Notes: generated by a model not told the origin, from the sequence alone. 26,747 nucleotides of DNA from CAYNBT01 sp964396025 (GCA_964396025.1 CAYNBT010000011.1:1-26747), one strand, 5' to 3'; counted from the first letter of the stretch, positions 13,183 through 19,732 are shown. Numbers and translations: made by a program.

Positions 13183-13715
13183 TGCAGTTATATGAGTCAG
13201 AACCACATTTGCAAACACCACAAGCCCGAGCTGCGTCATGGGAAACACTACAGCCTTCCGAATATTTTGAACTACCGCGCGACCTAGTAGAGCGAGTCGC
13301 CGAAATGCTACCCTTGCAAAAACTAAAGGAGGCCGTTGATACAGCAGAACAAACCCTCAACAACAGAAAGAAAGCTATAGGGATACAACCAACGGGCTGT
13401 GGGGGCACGGATACTTTTGGCGCAGATTCCGAGTTCGCTCATACCCTAGAGCACGCCTTGATAGCAGTGCTTGACTTTAACAGCCCAACCGATGAAGCGG
13501 GTATTGGGGCAACTGTAGTAGCTGGAATAGCAAAAGAATCTCCTGCTGATACCTTAGAAGTAAATCATAGATATAAAGTTTATATAGCTCCTCCTCCCTC
13601 AATGGAGATAACACAAGCAAAAAGGCTTACTTACCTAGCACTGGAAAAAATGACACATGGTGGAGAACCCCTTGATTTAGAAAACATTGCCAAATCTATA
13701 CGCAACAACCCCTAA
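13182..13715 (+). CDS. Hypothetical protein, 177 aa, probably leaderless GTG start
   Basis: Soluble protein with no signal peptide or TM. The N-terminal 70 residues are helical and charged (LPRDLVERVAEMLPLQKLKEAVDTAEQTLNN). A Gly/Asp-rich middle follows (GCGGTDTFGADSEFAHTLEHALIAVLDF), then a beta part with AGIGATVVAGIAKES and HRYKVYIAPPP. I recognise no family. Start chosen as GTG 13182 from the promoter spacing; ATG 13176 is two codons earlier. Weak end signals after it; the next promoter begins about 50 bases on. Confidence 0.75.
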   Translation: MQLYESEPHLQTPQARAASWETLQPSEYFELPRDLVERVAEMLPLQKLKEAVDTAEQTLNNRKKAIGIQPTGCGGTDTFGADSEFAHTLEHALIAVLDFNSPTDEAGIGATVVAGIAKESPADTLEVNHRYKVYIAPPPSMEITQAKRLTYLALEKMTHGGEPLDLENIAKSIRNNP

Positions 13716-13767
13716 TACAATGGAAAATAAAGTATTCTTACAAGCCGATTTTGTAACAACTAAGCGG

Positions 13768-13803
13768 CTATAGGTTGCTAAGACAACGTGCGTGTGATAA
13801 ACT
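13768..13803 (+). promoter_or_regulatory. CTATAGG promoter of 13849-14575
   Basis: CTATAG (13768-13773), G, TTGCTA (13775-13780), 17 bases, TAAACT (13798-13803, preceded by TGTGA). The first part, GGCTATAGGTTGCT, matches the minus-strand element at 9901 closely. Confidence 0.78.
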
Positions 13804-13848
13804 ACGCAAAAGTTTTACATCGTCATTCCTATGAATAAGGAGAACGAC

Positions 13849-14223
13849 ATGGAGATCTTCATTCCAGTAATTTGTTTTTTTGCGTTTCTCGGGTGCGTAG
13901 GGGTTGTACTCCTAAGCAGCCTTGTCATGATCATTAAGTACAAAGCCGTAGGGTACGTGCTGGAGAACCTTGTTGCAATGAGCAGTGCAGTCACAGTGGG
14001 CTTGAGCATCGCCGTGAGTCTTATCTTAAATTTGCTCCCAGTTCTGAGCCCAGACACAAGCGCAGTTCTTGCAAGCACTAGCGTGCTGTTTTTATGCAGA
14101 ATATTGTTACTGTCCGCCGGAATCACTGTAGCCTCAACGACTTTATACGCAATGTACAGATTAGTTCAGAGTCTGCGTGCGAACGAATCAGTCGCGGCAA
14201 CAGCACCAGCGCCACAGGCTTAA
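13849..14223 (+). CDS. Small membrane protein, 124 aa, three TM
   Basis: TM helices lie at about residues 3-28, 42-66 and 74-100, and a short C-terminal tail ends in Ala/Pro (ATAPAPQA). No motif known to me. The ATG at 13849 has SD AAGGAG 7 bases upstream; an in-frame ATG at 13831 precedes that SD and is not preferred. First of a two-gene unit with 14249-14575, 25 bases apart. Confidence 0.78.
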   Translation: MEIFIPVICFFAFLGCVGVVLLSSLVMIIKYKAVGYVLENLVAMSSAVTVGLSIAVSLILNLLPVLSPDTSAVLASTSVLFLCRILLLSAGITVASTTLYAMYRLVQSLRANESVAATAPAPQA

Positions 14224-14248
14224 TGTTTCACACAAAAGGAGTAAAATC

Positions 14249-14575
14249 ATGCAAATTTGGTATACGATTAACGGGCGCATGCTACAAGCAAATCTCTTGA
14301 GTATTTTGCCCAAAGGAAGTGCTTTGGTCAGCCTGACTGACGTCACAGTATGGGACTACGATTACATCCTATACGAGATACTAGAAAAATCTGAACAACA
14401 CAAAGTTGGAGAACTTGTATTGGTCACACATCCCTTTGAGCAGGCACCTTTTGGCGCAACCCCTGTAGCTATCATTCGAGGTGGCCAGGTGTGCGCACAA
14501 ATTCAAGGCGTGCACAATACTCAGGAGCAAATTGCAGGGTATGTGCATATGCTGGTAGGCACACTGGTAATGTAA
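14249..14575 (+). CDS. Hypothetical protein, 108 aa
   Basis: Small soluble alpha/beta protein. The visible pattern is strand QIWYTING, a strand-loop region LTDVTVWDYDYILYEILEKSE, strand KVGELVLVTHPFEQAPFGATPVAIIRGGQ, then a helix. The ATG at 14249 has SD AAAAGGAG 7 bases upstream; the frame is open back to 14177 inside the previous gene, but has no SD there. Not recognised. Transcribed with the membrane gene before it. Confidence 0.78.
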   Translation: MQIWYTINGRMLQANLLSILPKGSALVSLTDVTVWDYDYILYEILEKSEQHKVGELVLVTHPFEQAPFGATPVAIIRGGQVCAQIQGVHNTQEQIAGYVHMLVGTLVM

Positions 14576-14591
14576 AATTGGTGAACAAAAT

Positions 14592-14640
14592 AACCGTCTT
14601 TTAGCTGCAACGGCAGTTACTAGGCGGTTTTATTTTTTTG
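14592..14640 (+). terminator. Terminator after 14249-14575
   Basis: A long imperfect hairpin: AACCGTCTTTTAGCTGC against GCAGTTACTAGGCGGTT, then TTATTTTTTT. Confidence 0.88.
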
Positions 14641-14662
14641 GATGTCAGTGCCGCAACGAAGG

Positions 14663-14953
14663 TTATTCCAAACTCTCATCAATTCTAGGAAAGTTTGCCC
14701 TAATTTCCTCCCAAAATTTTGCAGCCAGATTTGCAGCGTAAACACCAAACTTTGTGTTTTCGGATTTTGCACATAGATTGTCTTCGTGCTGACGAATAAC
14801 GCGAATAAGTTTTCTTTTTAAGTCGCGCAGTTCTTCTTTAAAAGTCTGGGGGTCAGAATCGTATTTTGCCTCTAGTGCCAGATATTCTGTAAACAAATCT
14901 CCGTTATACCTCATCATTTCGTCGTAGTGTTTTTTGAATTTTGGTGTAGCCAT
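14663..14953 (-). CDS. Hypothetical helical protein, 96 aa, leaderless
   Basis: Charged, almost entirely helical protein (KFKKHYDEMMRYNGDLFTEYLALEAKY, QTFKEELRDLKRKLIRVIRQHEDNLC), possibly a coiled coil. No signal or TM. The ATG at 14953 is 6 bases after a GATAAT -10 box, so it is probably leaderless. A TTG six codons earlier (14971) is in frame but would be upstream of the promoter's -10. Not recognised. Convergent with 14249-14575. Confidence 0.75.
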   Translation of the reverse strand: MATPKFKKHYDEMMRYNGDLFTEYLALEAKYDSDPQTFKEELRDLKRKLIRVIRQHEDNLCAKSENTKFGVYAANLAAKFWEEIRANFPRIDESLE

Positions 14954-14988
14954 TGAGAGATTATCCTTCAAACACGGCTAAAATTCAA
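14954..14988 (-). promoter_or_regulatory. Leaderless promoter of 14663-14953
   Basis: Minus strand: TTGAAT (14988-14983), 17 bases, GATAAT (14965-14960), 6 bases, ATG. The only leaderless promoter here with a fair -35. Confidence 0.7.
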
Positions 14989-15016
14989 CGAATAATCCCC
15001 AAACATATTCTAGAAA

Positions 15017-15052
15017 CCTATAGTTTACAGAGCGGTAATTTTAGTGTAAGAT
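15017..15052 (+). promoter_or_regulatory. CCTATAG promoter of 15090-15620
   Basis: CCTATAG (15017-15023) abuts TTTACA (15024-15029); 17 bases; TAAGAT (15047-15052). Confidence 0.82.
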
Positions 15053-15089
15053 AGCAGCATAATCTTAACGTTTTACTTGGAGGATAGAC

Positions 15090-15620
15090 ATGAAACGCAC
15101 TTTTCGACTGCCGAACGTGAACATGCGCACACGCATACAAGATGTGATTCCCGTACTGGAAGAAACATTAGATAATGTTGCACTTATGGCAGGGATACAG
15201 TACGAAGATGCTCGGGCATTTGTACAAAGGCTAAGAGATGAAGCGGGCACGGAAACAGGGGTTTTGGATAATTTCCCCTACTATTTTGTGCCATTTGCCG
15301 ACCTAACCCTTCCGGTATATAACCAAGCGAACGAGTATTATGTGTGCATTGGACACATAGTTTATTTGCTAAAGGTGGCATACAAGATAATAATGAACTC
15401 CAAGGGGGGTTTTATAACTCATCCACAGGAAGTAGAACATTTGTGGAATGTCCAATACCTTGTAGCCAATTATTATCACAACGAAGGCCATATTGTATTG
15501 GGACTGCGGTTTAACATAGAAACTCTAACCCAACTGGGTTACTGTATTACTGAAGAAACCGTAGGAGCGCTAGAAAAGCTTTACAAACAAGGCTTGAAGC
15601 AAATCCCACTCAACTGGTAG
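15090..15620 (+). CDS. Hypothetical protein, 176 aa
   Basis: Soluble protein with no signal peptide or TM. An N-terminal helical part (IPVLEETLDNVALMAG, DARAFVQRLRDEAG) is followed by an aromatic-rich core (NFPYYFVPFADLTLPVYNQANEYYVCIGHIVYLLKVAYKIIMN) and late helices. SD TTGGAGGA lies 8 bases before the ATG. Own promoter and terminator. Not recognised. Confidence 0.78.
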   Translation: MKRTFRLPNVNMRTRIQDVIPVLEETLDNVALMAGIQYEDARAFVQRLRDEAGTETGVLDNFPYYFVPFADLTLPVYNQANEYYVCIGHIVYLLKVAYKIIMNSKGGFITHPQEVEHLWNVQYLVANYYHNEGHIVLGLRFNIETLTQLGYCITEETVGALEKLYKQGLKQIPLNW

Positions 15621-15625
15621 CAATA

Positions 15626-15671
15626 ACCCTCCCACATACAAAAAGTATCTGGGAGGGTCTTTTCTTTTTTG
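15626..15671 (+). terminator. Terminator after 15090-15620
   Basis: Perfect nine-base arms ACCCTCCCA and TGGGAGGGT, then CTTTTCTTTTTT. Confidence 0.9.
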
Positions 15672-15683
15672 GACTATAAAATG

Positions 15684-15689
15684 TATACT
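15684..15689 (+). promoter_or_regulatory. Probable -10 box for 15709-16026
   Basis: TATACT 20 bases before the ATG. No -35 is visible, since that place is the preceding T tract. CTATAA lies 10 bases upstream, a weak resemblance to the CTATAG element. Confidence 0.5.
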
Positions 15690-15708
15690 CTCAAAAAAGG
15701 AGAAAACA

Positions 15709-16026
15709 ATGCAAACGCAAACAGTTAGTATAGGCCTACAAGTGGTTATTTCAGGCGGACTTTTGCTCATTGGAGTGCTGGCACTGTGGCTTTGGTACAA
15801 CTCCAAGAAAAAGCTGTACACAATGGTTGTAAAATTCCCAAATAAATCAGCAAAAACTGTTAAAAAATATGGATTTTTCCGGAACGATGCACAAGCAAAA
15901 AAGCGGCTTTTACCATTAGCCACCATCTATTTTGCCACTGAGGATAGCTTGGATATAACAATCACCACAGCAGGCAGAATTGTATACAGCGCGGTTGGTG
16001 TGGAAATCCTTGATATCGAGGCATGA
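15709..16026 (+). CDS. Small single-TM membrane protein, 105 aa
   Basis: One N-terminal TM helix (about residues 9-30) is followed by a basic stretch (NSKKKLYTMVVKFPNKSAKTVKKYGFF) and a small strand-rich domain (ATIYFATEDSLDITITTAGRIVYSAVGVEIL). The charge distribution suggests the C-terminus is cytoplasmic. SD AAAAGGAG. Not recognised. The promoter of the next gene begins just after the stop. Confidence 0.78.
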   Translation: MQTQTVSIGLQVVISGGLLLIGVLALWLWYNSKKKLYTMVVKFPNKSAKTVKKYGFFRNDAQAKKRLLPLATIYFATEDSLDITITTAGRIVYSAVGVEILDIEA

Positions 16027-16036
16027 TCTAGTGAAT

Positions 16037-16056
16037 CCTATAGCATATGCTATAAT
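16037..16056 (+). promoter_or_regulatory. CCTATAG promoter of 16084-16632 with palindromic -10 region
   Basis: CCTATAG (16037-16043) lies only 7 bases before TATAAT (16051-16056). The overlapping 16-base sequence TATAGCATATGCTATA (16039-16054) is a perfect palindrome. No usual -35. Confidence 0.65.
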
Positions 16057-16083
16057 TAGCCTAACTTACACAGGAGGAACGGA

Positions 16084-16632
16084 ATGATACCATTGATTTT
16101 TGCACTTGTAACAACAGTCTTATGGTTTGTGATACCGGTGGCGATAGTAACAACTCAAGCTACACCTACAGCAATCAGCTTGGGAGCGCTATTATTTGTT
16201 TGGTCACTATACAATTTTCTGCAACCCTCCAAAAGATTTGTAGGCAAAACGATAAGTTTGATTGAAACTACAAATGCTGTGGCAACGTCTCTTGCCAAGT
16301 ATGGCTACACCACGAGCGTGGCAAAGACAATTGCACGAGCTATTCTACTGTCTAGTAACGCAGGTGCGCATCTCTGGAACTTTTGTATTGTGCTTACTCT
16401 TGTACAAGCAGAAAAGTCCAGTATCATCCCATGGACCTATCTGGGATATGCGGCCCTTGTAGTAGCTAGTCTAAAAGTAATCAGCGCTGTGTACGAACAC
16501 ATTAAGCTTGAACGAGGCGATGAGATAATTATCACAGAGCAACGTATGCTTCGATACGTTGCCAGCAAGACTGCTCTGATAATCACAACCACCTATCTCG
16601 GATATGCCATTCTGTCATGGGTTCTGGGATAA
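16084..16632 (+). CDS. Membrane protein, 182 aa, about five TM
   Basis: Hydrophobic segments lie at about residues 3-22, 29-45, 97-112, 118-138 and 161-180; a soluble loop between the second and third contains KTISLIETTNAVATSLAKYG. A charged loop (EHIKLERGDEIIITEQRMLRY) lies before the last helix. No known transporter motifs. SD AGGAGG. Not recognised. Own terminator. Confidence 0.8.
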   Translation: MIPLIFALVTTVLWFVIPVAIVTTQATPTAISLGALLFVWSLYNFLQPSKRFVGKTISLIETTNAVATSLAKYGYTTSVAKTIARAILLSSNAGAHLWNFCIVLTLVQAEKSSIIPWTYLGYAALVVASLKVISAVYEHIKLERGDEIIITEQRMLRYVASKTALIITTTYLGYAILSWVLG

Positions 16633-16658
16633 TCACTACGATTTGCCTTAATCTCCAT

Positions 16659-16691
16659 AAGCCAAAGAACTTGCGTCTTTGGCTTTTTTTA
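16659..16691 (+). terminator. Terminator after 16084-16632
   Basis: Perfect arms AAGCCAAAG and CTTTGGCTT, nine-base loop, then seven Ts. Confidence 0.92.
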
Positions 16692-16693
16692 TC

Positions 16694-16731
16694 TCATAGT
16701 ATTTGACGCCGTGTGACGAACAAAGTATAAT
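16694..16731 (+). promoter_or_regulatory. TCATAG-variant promoter of 16759-17244
   Basis: TCATAG (16694-16699), TAT, TTGACG (16703-16708), 17 bases, TATAAT (16726-16731). The CATAGTATTTG segment matches 18879 closely. Confidence 0.82.
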
Positions 16732-16758
16732 GCAAAAAAACACATAAAGGAGCCTCTA

Positions 16759-17244
16759 ATGATTATCATGCAAGCTTTAGCATTGTTAGCAGCAGTAATA
16801 GGACTTCTCCTTCTTGCTGTTGGGTTGCCCTCGCTTGATGTAAGTACGCTAGGACCAGAGTTTTTCAGTTTACTCGGAATCTTTTGTCTGTTCTTATGCA
16901 TGCTTATTCTTCTTGTGATTTACCAAAGAGAGGAGATGAAAGCTACGCAAGCCGAACTTAGGACCCTAATGGGTAGCAAATACAAGTTAGGTAGGGCTGC
17001 AACAGCATCTTTGGGACAAGACCTGTATTGCGTGTGGATGGGAGGTAAAGTATTACAAATGGAAGTCCCTTACCGCAAGGCTGTCAAGTATCTCCTGAGC
17101 ATAATGCAAGACGGTGATACGTGTTTTGTGTACGGTGAAGGCTTGCGCACAAAGAAGGAACTGGAACAGATTGAGTATATGCTGGATGCACAACTAGCAC
17201 ATCTAGCTCCCCAAAAAACCCAACTTCAGCCAAAACGAACCTAA
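16759..17244 (+). CDS. Small membrane protein, 161 aa, two TM
   Basis: Two TM helices (about residues 4-24 and 34-54) and a cytoplasmic part of about 105 residues: a helix (QREEMKATQAELRTLMG), a strand-rich section (DLYCVWMGGKVLQMEVPYRKAVKYLL), then a helix LRTKKELEQIEYMLDAQLAHL. Same general plan as 9387-9839 and 9973-10476, without clear sequence similarity. SD AAAGGAG 6 bases before the ATG. Not recognised. Confidence 0.8.
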   Translation: MIIMQALALLAAVIGLLLLAVGLPSLDVSTLGPEFFSLLGIFCLFLCMLILLVIYQREEMKATQAELRTLMGSKYKLGRAATASLGQDLYCVWMGGKVLQMEVPYRKAVKYLLSIMQDGDTCFVYGEGLRTKKELEQIEYMLDAQLAHLAPQKTQLQPKRT

Positions 17245-17249
17245 ACTAT

Positions 17250-17292
17250 CTGCTCGGACAGTGCAACCTCGTACTATCCGGGCAGTTTTTTT
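17250..17292 (+). terminator. Terminator after 16759-17244
   Basis: CTGCTCGGACAGT against ACTATCCGGGCAG (11 of 13 paired), then seven Ts. Confidence 0.88.
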
Positions 17293-17307
17293 ATCTGCGT
17301 AAACTAA

Positions 17308-17320
17308 TATAATGTACGAG
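17308..17320 (+). promoter_or_regulatory. Leaderless promoter of the glycosyltransferase gene
   Basis: TATAAT (17308-17313), 6 bases, then GTG start at 17320. No SD; the -35 place falls in the previous T tract. Confidence 0.68.
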
Positions 17321-18876
17321 TGATTCCAAAATTCATAACCAATATCCACACCACCCTCAAAAAAGCCGTGCTTATCATTAGCATCCTGTACATACTAATG
17401 TTCTTGTTCATAACTGTTAGTAGAATTGCATACCCTTACGAACTAGAGTGGCTGGAAGGAAATATCCTTTTGCACGTTAAGAGGATTTTGGCAGGAGAAA
17501 AAGTCTATATAAAACCCAGCATAGAACATATGCAGCTTATATACCCACCACTTTACTATTATGTGGCGGCTGGGGTCAGCAAAGTTTTCGGAGCCAGTTT
17601 TGCATCCATACGGGCTGTATCGCTTGTAAGCACCGGCGTTATAGCTGCCTTAATTTACCAGTTAACTCTAAACGAGACAAAGCAGCGCTTTTATGCCGTG
17701 CTAGCTCTGGGGATTTTCTTTGGCGCTTTCCGCGCCGCAGGCGCGTGGTTTGACCTAGCAAGAGTAGATATGCTCTTTCATGCTTTAGTGCTTTCTTTGT
17801 TCTACATAGTGAAATTTGCGCCCACAAACTGGAAATCCGTATTGGGTGCTGCATTCATTTTTTTCCTCATTGCCATCACAAAACAATCGGCACTATTAGT
17901 GGGAATTGCCTTTGCCTGTTTGTATATTGCAAAGCACAAGTATTATGCACTGCTTTTTGTGGTAGCGTCAGCTATTCAAATCACCATTTTTAATTATTAC
18001 TTTGATTTACTTCATAGCGGCTGGTACAGATACACTATTGTGAATTTGGTGCAGGCACACACTGTGGAGCAGAGCATGATTTTGAAGTTTTGGACCGGCG
18101 ACGTGATTCTGGGTGCAGGTGCCACTTTTGCACTAACGGGAATCACCTTCTTATTGATTGGAACAAGAAAAATATCACTGGGTAAACGCACGGATCTAGA
18201 ATACATTTTGTTCCTTGGGCTGATGATGGCGCTTAGTTACGGCGGAAGACTGTTTAAAGGCGGTTACACAAACGCACTTATTTCCATGCACCTAGGAATA
18301 TCCTTGATTGTGCCTATATATATGCCCAAAATTCTTTCAAAAATACAAAATCTAAACATCACTAACAAAAATAAATCTTTGGCACTCTTGCTGCCGTGGA
18401 TTTTTTTGATCGCGCAATTCTATCTATTTGCGTACAATCCTCTCAAACAGATCCCGACAAAGAAAGATCGGGATGCAGGAAACTTTATTGTAAACAAGAT
18501 CAAAGGTTTTGACAGCGATGTCTGGGTACCAAGCCACGGATATTTGGCTGATAAAGCAGGTAAGAAACCCTATGTCCAAATGAGCAGCTTAATCGAAATA
18601 GGAGGGCTACTCGGAAAAGGGGAAGTCATAGACGAAAATGGCCACGACCTAATACAAGAGATACAACAAAAAATCAAAAAACAGGAATTTGACGCACTAA
18701 TGTTGGATTACGATATCAATTGGATCATGCCTGCGGAAGAACTTAGTAAATACTATAAAAACACTTCTGCAATATTCGATGCTAAACCCGGTTATGTGTT
18801 CTTCCCCGTTACTGGCTTTGAGACACGCCCTATGTCGCTTTACCTTCCAACTAAAGATATTCAACACGAATTTTAG
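17320..18876 (+). CDS. Polytopic membrane glycosyltransferase, GT39/ArnT-like
   Basis: The 518-aa protein has about ten to twelve TM helices and a C-terminal soluble part. After TM1 the loop YPYELEWLEGNILLHVKRILAGEKVYIKPS carries the acidic E-E pair and the later IYPPLYYY that mark the first extracytoplasmic loop of GT-C enzymes of the PMT/ArnT group. These use polyprenyl-phosphate sugars outside the membrane. The middle has FRAAGAWFDLARVDMLF, another conserved GT-C loop pattern. The C-terminal 130 residues (KKDRDAGNFIVNKIKGFDSDVWVPSHGYLADKAGK) form a soluble domain commonly found in these proteins. Acceptor unknown. GTG start, probably leaderless. No terminator seen; a promoter starts 3 bases after the stop. 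Confidence 0.85.
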   Translation: MIPKFITNIHTTLKKAVLIISILYILMFLFITVSRIAYPYELEWLEGNILLHVKRILAGEKVYIKPSIEHMQLIYPPLYYYVAAGVSKVFGASFASIRAVSLVSTGVIAALIYQLTLNETKQRFYAVLALGIFFGAFRAAGAWFDLARVDMLFHALVLSLFYIVKFAPTNWKSVLGAAFIFFLIAITKQSALLVGIAFACLYIAKHKYYALLFVVASAIQITIFNYYFDLLHSGWYRYTIVNLVQAHTVEQSMILKFWTGDVILGAGATFALTGITFLLIGTRKISLGKRTDLEYILFLGLMMALSYGGRLFKGGYTNALISMHLGISLIVPIYMPKILSKIQNLNITNKNKSLALLLPWIFLIAQFYLFAYNPLKQIPTKKDRDAGNFIVNKIKGFDSDVWVPSHGYLADKAGKKPYVQMSSLIEIGGLLGKGEVIDENGHDLIQEIQQKIKKQEFDALMLDYDINWIMPAEELSKYYKNTSAIFDAKPGYVFFPVTGFETRPMSLYLPTKDIQHEF

Positions 18877-18878
18877 TG

Positions 18879-18917
18879 CCTATAGTATTTGCCAAATGCC
18901 CTATAATATGATAGACT
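18879..18917 (+). promoter_or_regulatory. CCTATAG promoter with no obvious gene directly after it
   Basis: CCTATAG (18879-18885), TAT, TTGCCA (18889-18894). Either TAGACT after 17 bases (18912-18917) or the perfect TATAAT at 18902-18907 could be the -10; with the latter CCTATA itself would stand at the -35 position. No SD plus start follows until 19187-19201. Confidence 0.55.
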
Positions 18918-18938
18918 TCCTGCATAATCTAAATCCTA

Positions 18939-19151
18939 TCATTGATATGGATATTGTCTTTGTACCATATCTTCTTTTATAGCCCACTGCACCTTGCCTT
19001 CTTTGCCGCTATGTAGATAGAGCGTGTTTTGGTGGTTATTTGCCTGGTAGAGAGGCTCCGGCTTGCTATCAGGCATGTAATCATCAAAGTGTTGCATCCG
19101 CCATATATCCAAACTCACGGCTAACAAATTTTTGTTCTCCCTAGCAGTCAT
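18939..19151 (-). CDS. Doubtful hypothetical protein, 70 aa
   Basis: The minus-strand frame gives a protein-like sequence (MTARENKNLLAVSLDIWRMQ, then charged and aromatic residues to VQRQYPYQ). Against it: no SD, no convincing -10 box at leaderless distance from ATG 19151 or TTG 19157, no terminator, and antisense placement to a good plus-strand promoter at 18879. It may be a decayed or unusually expressed gene, or an accidental frame. Not recognised. Confidence 0.3.
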   Translation of the reverse strand: MTARENKNLLAVSLDIWRMQHFDDYMPDSKPEPLYQANNHQNTLYLHSGKEGKVQWAIKEDMVQRQYPYQ

Positions 19152-19200
19152 GTACAATTAATTCAAGTAATTTTAAAAATAGTAACGGAGGTGGTAAAGT

Positions 19201-19365
19201 CTGAAGTTCTATAATATCAAAACTAAACAAACAGTTGAAATCCCTGATGAAAAAGTTACCGTAGTTACTACTAAAAACGGTAGAAAAGCTGCACAAGCAG
19301 AAGTGGACGGTATGAAACTTTTCAAATTCCTAGGCAAAGAGGATCTCGCAAGACTCGGTGCTTAA
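19201..19365 (+). CDS. DUF5679-like mini-protein without cysteines, 54 aa, CTG start
   Basis: A frame too short and too oddly started for usual gene callers. A full SD GGAGGTG (19187-19193) is 9 bases before CTG AAG TTC TAT AAT; an in-frame TAA at 19195 rules out any earlier start, and no ATG/GTG/TTG fits. The product, (M)KFYNIKTKQTVEIPDE then VTTKNGRKAAQAEV and KLFKFLG, follows the order of DUF5679 zinc-ribbon mini-proteins common in CPR bacteria (xCVKCK..VEI...TLKNGR.A..G.CP.CG.K.F.I.G) but has no cysteine, so it could not bind zinc that way. Own terminator directly after. Family link is by memory of the pattern. Confidence 0.72.
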   Translation: MKFYNIKTKQTVEIPDEKVTVVTTKNGRKAAQAEVDGMKLFKFLGKEDLARLGA

Positions 19366-19379
19366 TTTGTAATATAAAA

Positions 19380-19422
19380 AATGTCCCCTTTAATGCGTAT
19401 GCAGAGAAGGGGATGTTTTTTG
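19380..19422 (+). terminator. Terminator after 19201-19365
   Basis: TGTCCCCTT pairs with AAGGGGATG (with one G-T pair), followed by six Ts. Confidence 0.88.
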
Positions 19423-19444
19423 TTGAAATTGCGCAACCCTACGC

Positions 19445-19470
19445 CCTATAGTACAATACGCGTATTATAC
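19445..19470 (+). promoter_or_regulatory. CCTATAG promoter of 19484-19681 with palindromic -10 region
   Basis: CCTATAG (19445-19451), then TATTAT (19463-19468). AATACGCGTATT (19455-19466) is a perfect 12-base palindrome, extendable to 20 bases with one mismatched pair. No usual -35. Confidence 0.62.
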
Positions 19471-19483
19471 CGAGGAGGTTACT

Positions 19484-19681
19484 ATGGTATTGCTTTATGC
19501 CTATCTTGCGCTAAATTTACCTCTTGCCTTTGCATTAGCATTGGTCTGGTACATATACTGCAACAAGGTGAAAAGGCCGGGACATATGCTTTCGGTGGTT
19601 TTTTTCTTTTTTCCCGGATTAATTATGATCTTCAATGTTTTAGCTGTGATGGCAATGCTAGACGAAATTAAACGACGGTAG
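19484..19681 (+). CDS. Small membrane protein, 65 aa, two TM
   Basis: Almost entirely two TM helices (about residues 3-24 and 36-57) joined by a basic loop NKVKRPGH and ending in basic LDEIKRR, which predicts both ends or the loop in the cytoplasm by the positive-inside rule. SD GAGGAGG lies 6 bases before the ATG. Very short 5' leader. Not recognised. An overlapping longer frame (19381-19671) runs through the preceding terminator and is not credible. Confidence 0.8.
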   Translation: MVLLYAYLALNLPLAFALALVWYIYCNKVKRPGHMLSVVFFFFPGLIMIFNVLAVMAMLDEIKRR

Positions 19682-19686
19682 TGAAC

Positions 19687-19732
19687 GGGCACATGATAAG
19701 ACTTGAGGTCTTCATTCATGTGCCCTTTTTTT
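19687..19732 (+). terminator. Terminator after 19484-19681
   Basis: GGGCACATG and CATGTGCCC arms with inner AAGACTT/GGTCTT pairing, then seven Ts. Confidence 0.92.

Larger units (their letters stand above)
18877..19186 (+). other. Stretch without a clear plus-strand gene; possible long leader or ncRNA
   Basis: About 310 bases between the glycosyltransferase and the SD of the gene at 19201. It contains the CCTATAG promoter at its left end, a ten-base inverted repeat (TGCCTGGTAG 19041-19050, CTATCAGGCA 19066-19075, one mismatch) and a weak minus-strand open frame (18939-19151). A plus-strand transcript from 18879 would carry a leader of roughly 280 bases into the 19201 gene, or be an independent RNA. 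Confidence 0.4.

Noticed and set aside
13374..13379. CTATAG inside the gene 13182-13715
   Set aside because: In coding sequence with no promoter boxes; some chance copies are expected in this length.
17639..17854. Minus-strand open frames inside the glycosyltransferase, DipZ, pgi and other genes
   Set aside because: They overlap well-supported genes, have no start signals of their own, and their translations look like shadow frames.
19381..19671. 96-codon plus-strand frame
   Set aside because: It runs through a terminator hairpin and promoter, and overlaps the SD-supported membrane gene at 19484 in another frame.
8177..19732. Integron-like cassette array
   Set aside because: The 3' hairpins are perfect stems with T tracts, different in each gene, which is what terminators look like; no attC core sites, repeated recombination sites or integrase were seen, and genes lie in both orientations.
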